Part shown: piece after piece, positions 11,688 through 64,000 of the stretch
Layout: each line of letters opens with the position of its first letter
How positions within the stretch are numbered: the first letter of the stretch is position 1
DNA from: Molossus alvarezi
Lineage: Eukaryota > Chordata > Mammalia > Chiroptera > Molossidae
Direction: 5' to 3'
Length of the DNA: 64,000 nucleotides
Assembly: GCA_037176705.1 (NCBI GenBank)
Contig: CM073891.1
Span: forward strand, 94,446,327-94,510,326
The notes under the pieces: generated by a model
What the model was told of the DNA's origin: nothing
What the model saw: only the letters and a program-made list of their open reading frames with translations
The model's database searches: none
Made by a program: the position numbers and the translations under genes

Positions 11688-11894
11688 GTCCAGCCGGTGT
11701 GGCTCAGTGGATGAGCCCCGACCAGTGCACCAAGAGGTTGCCGATTGGATTCCGGGTCAGGATACATGCCCAATATGTGAGCCCAATCCCCAGTGGTGGC
11801 CATGCAGGAGGCGGCCAGTAGATGTTCTCTCTCATCCGTGTTTCTATCTCTCTCTCCCTCTCCCTTCCTCTCTAAAATCAATAAAGGGGAAAAA
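11688..11894 (+). repeat. VES-type SINE, AATCAATAA-tailed
   Basis: Head CAGCCGGTGTGGCTCAGTGG, CATGCAGGAGGCGGCC middle and AAAATCAATAAAGGGG tail. AAAAGCCTTAATTA is duplicated on both sides, at the 3' tip of the L1M. Confidence 0.88.
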
Positions 11895-12939
11895 AAAAAG
11901 CCTTAATTAAACAAACAAACAAGCAACCCAGACCCAGAGGAGTTGGAGATCAAAGTGACTGAGTAAACAGAATAAATTCCCTGTAGAAAGGAACAGATAA
12001 AAAAAGAGACTAGAGAGGTTCAGGGACTTTGAATTCTACTTAAAGAACCATGTGTGATAAAATGATCACCAATGATCCTGCTTCTGGTTTTTGTGTCCTT
12101 GCAAAATCCCCTCTCCTTCAGTGTGGGCAGGACTCAGTGACTCTTCTAATGAATAGAATATAGCAAAGCAATGGGATGTCATTTTTGAGATTAGATTTAT
12201 AAAAGCCTGTCTTGCTTGTCCTCTCGTGCTCTCACTTGCTCTGATGGGAACCAGCTACCACACTGTGAACTGTGCTATGGAGATGCTGGCCCCGAACCTG
12301 ACCCTGGAACATGTGAAGTGTGGGAAAATTAGCAAACAGCCTCTTCTCAAAAGAACTACAAGATAAGTGGTGTCCTCGGTGCAGAGCCAGGTTTTAAAGA
12401 TTAATATTAAATGCCATAATTCTTAAGGTCATTGGCTCCACATAGTGGACACTCGACGAATATTAGGTGTCCCTAAACATTCATTTAATTATTTGTATGC
12501 CCTGGCTCCCCACCCCTCCGCAATCTCTTTATTCAAAAGATACTAAGGCTAGAGGAGGGGAGGGGAACGGGTGTTGAAGGCTTGTAGGGTTCAACACCCT
12601 CGGCCAGGGGAACCGCCTCCCCCGGGCTCAGGGAGAGGCTGTAGCGAGGCTTTTCCTGACTTCACCGGCGTAGCTGGAAAGAGCCCGAAAGGCGAGGGCC
12701 ATTCTCCTTAGTGTAAAAGACACGTCACCCCTACAAGATCTGTTCTTTCCATTAACAAACATTAATTGAGCGCCTTACAAGTGCTAGACACCCGCGACAC
12801 AAGTACGAGCGTGACACACCACGGACCCCAGGAAGGAAGCGCGGCCGCATTCCGTGTCAAGGCCAACGTGTGTGGAAGGTTTCACGATGCTCAGACTTCC
12901 CAAGTTCTCTGCACACTTTTAGATGAGGTAAAATGTCGG
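11895..12939. other. Upstream flank of SND1 and CpG-island shore
   Basis: No gene is recognised. About 12095-12310 resembles an old mammalian repeat (GTGTGGGCAGGACTCAGTGAC, then TGGGATGTCATTTTTGAG), family not assigned. From about 12,500 GC and CpG content rise towards the promoter. Confidence 0.45.
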
Positions 12940-13072
12940 AAGTCTGTGTGCAGCCTCTAATGAGAACCCTCCGGTATTTGGCCTCTTTGGCTCCCAGTTC
13001 CCCGTGCGCACCCCCCAATCCAGATGCGCCCTCCAGGAACGCTAGCGTCCACGTGGGCTCCCCCGCGGCCCG

Positions 13073-13400
13073 CAGGGCGGGGCGCAATGGGCGGGGCCAG
13101 GCCGGTGGGCGAGGCTGGCCCTACCTCACGGACTCCCATGGCCCCCCGCGCCCCGCCGCCAGATGCTGACGTGTCCCTTCCTTCTCACTACACCTCCCGA
13201 CACTACCTACTAGGCTGCCCCGGAAGTCCCGCCCCAGATTTAGCCTGTCACCGCAAATCAGCTCTTTCAGCGCTTCCTGGAGTTCGCCACCCGTTTTGGG
13301 ACCAAGGGGCGGGGCTTCGCGAGCAGGGTGCCTATTGGCTTGAGGTCCGGCAGCCTCTGGGTGCTAATTGGCCGGAGGGCGGTGGCGCTCTGGTACGCTT
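13073..13400 (+). promoter_or_regulatory. SND1 proximal promoter, no TATA box
   Basis: GC boxes are visible at 13073-13098 (GGGCGGGGC twice) and 13306-13314 (GGGGCGGGG). An ETS-type CGGAAGT at 13221-13227 abuts the Sp1-type CCCGCCCC at 13228-13235. Two inverted CCAAT boxes lie closer to the start. There is no TATA box at a sensible distance. The human SND1 promoter is known to use Sp1 and NF-Y, in keeping with this arrangement. Actual binding is inferred. Confidence 0.65.
13334..13371 (-). promoter_or_regulatory. Paired inverted CCAAT boxes (NF-Y type)
   Basis: ATTGG occurs at 13334-13338 and 13367-13371, that is CCAAT on the - strand. The 33-bp spacing is about three DNA turns, typical of NF-Y pairs. 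The second box lies about 30-50 bp before the inferred start of transcription. Confidence 0.6.
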
Positions 13401-13625
13401 GCGCGGCGAGTAGAACGTGTGGCGGCGGCGGCGGAGATCGCGTCTTCTTTTTCGCTCCCAGTCCCGCTGCTGCTCCTGTGAGCTTCTGGCGCGTCCGTCC
13501 AGTCTACCGTCCGCAACTCGCCGCCAGCCCGCTCCTCGCTCAGCGGCCACTCACCAATACCGACACCCACATTGACACCTCCAAGCCAGCTCTCCGCCTT
13601 ACTCGCTGTCTTTCCATATCTACAC
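13395..13625 (+). other. SND1: SND1 5' UTR (exon 1, start approximate)
   Basis: GC-rich leader beginning around GCTTGCGCGGCGAG with a GGC run, ending just before the start codon. It contains no upstream ATG. The exact start of transcription cannot be read from sequence. The stretch near 13565 (CACCCACATTGACACCTCC) looks like the conserved SND1 leader. Confidence 0.65.
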
Positions 13626-63154
<49,529 letters not shown>

Positions 63155-64000
63155 GTAAGGTCTGTCAGGGAAGCCTTCCATTCCAGCCAAGGATCTTGTT
63201 AAGGATCTTTTTCTGGAGAGAAATCTAGTGATCTCTCACACATCTATGTCAGTGTCTGTTTTATTTCAGTAATGGGTTAGGGAAATTCCAAAAGAGACTA
63301 TCTCTTCATAGAGGACTTGCGAGTCTTTAGGTTTGGTCGCATTCAGTGCTCTTTAGTAAAGAACTAGATTTTTACTCAAACATTATTCTTCATCTGATGT
63401 GCTTTTTTAGTGTATTCAGGTCACCTTTAAAAAAAAATTTTTTTTTTTTTACAAGCCTCTCCAATTCCAGTTTTTAGACATTTGGGATGAAATAAACTTG
63501 AGGTTCATTTGAGGACAATGAAATTGCTTACCAATTGCTCCCAAATAGGCAGGCTGGAGCCAGGGATATGAAGGAAAGATAGAGTTTGTGGGCCTAACAC
63601 AGGACCATCCAGTGCTATTGTGAGGCCTAATGCTCTAATTTATTTAAAAGTGTGTTTTAATTATAAATAATAATGCAACTAAGAGGTGCTGTTTTCATGT
63701 TTTTGGCTAAGTGCAGATGTAAAGATAACTTATTTCCAAAAAAACAATAATGGATATTCCAGAGATTGGTGGTGATTTCAAGTGTCAAGGTCAAATATTT
63801 CCATGTGTAGGTGAATATCATTCACTTGTTGGGGTAGATGGAAGAAAATGAAGCAGGTAGCAAGAGTAGATTAATAGAGATGGTGGTCCAGAAAGTCCCA
63901 GCCACCATCTCCCAGGATGCATTAAGCAAAGACTATTGACCACTGATGACTTGGCTTGTTGTATGGCTCATTTCAGAATCATAAAATTATATTGGTCTTG
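63155..64000 (+). other. SND1: SND1 intron 8, 5' part
   Basis: Starts GTAAGG and runs off the window. No gene or clear repeat is seen, only an A8-T12 type run near 63430-63452. Confidence 0.8.

Noticed and set aside
1..13000. Search for PAX4 or FSCN3, which lie upstream of SND1 in other mammals
   Set aside because: No exon of either gene is recognisable; in other mammals they lie further upstream than this window reaches.

Overview
This window is nuclear DNA from a placental mammal, very probably a yangochiropteran bat and most likely a vespertilionid-type one. About forty tRNA-derived SINEs of the bat VES type litter it (head GCCCTGGCCGGTTTGGCTCAG, pyrimidine-rich middle, tail GTCCTCGGGTGAGGAT, or a sister form ending AAATCAATAA). 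There is also a SPIN-type hAT transposon, a class known from vespertilionid bats. The taxon is inferred from these repeats. No species can be named from the sequence alone.

The only protein-coding gene I can support is the 5' part of SND1 (Tudor-SN/p100) on the + strand. A CpG-island promoter without a TATA box (about 12,940-13,720) leads into exon 1. Eight coding exons follow, at 13626-13703, 43295-43444, 53840-53960, 57545-57623, 60018-60178, 60919-61010, 61632-61790 and 63048-63154. Every junction is GT-AG, all reading-frame phases join, and the 947 coding nt give 315 codons plus two bases. This covers the N-terminus, all of SN-like domain 1 and most of SN-like domain 2. The third and fourth SN-like domains and the Tudor domain lie beyond the right edge.

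Layout: 1-12,500 is intergenic and rich in repeats (VES SINEs, an MLT1 LTR, a hAT MITE, an L1M 3' end with a Tigger-like MITE nested in it). 12,500-13,720 is the CpG island, promoter and exon 1. 13,704-43,294 is the 29.6-kb intron 1, which holds most of the mobile DNA: a LINE-1-derived element with ORF1 but no ORF2 (HAL1-like), SPIN, an old L1 with three SINEs stacked at one site, MIR and L2. 43,445-53,839 is intron 2, with a second HAL1-like element. Introns 3-8 are shorter and poorer in repeats.

I found no previously undescribed gene system. The points worth following concern the retroposons: four copies of a very short tRNA-head-only SINE sharing one 3' junction; a 49-bp SINE head with no tail but flanked by a target-site duplication; a SINE lying between an ORF1-only LINE and that LINE's target-site duplication; a SPIN MITE inside a 57-bp near-perfect foldback; and antisense SINEs carrying exon-like splice signals. 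Repeat names come from recognised consensus features, not a database search, so subfamily names should be taken as provisional.
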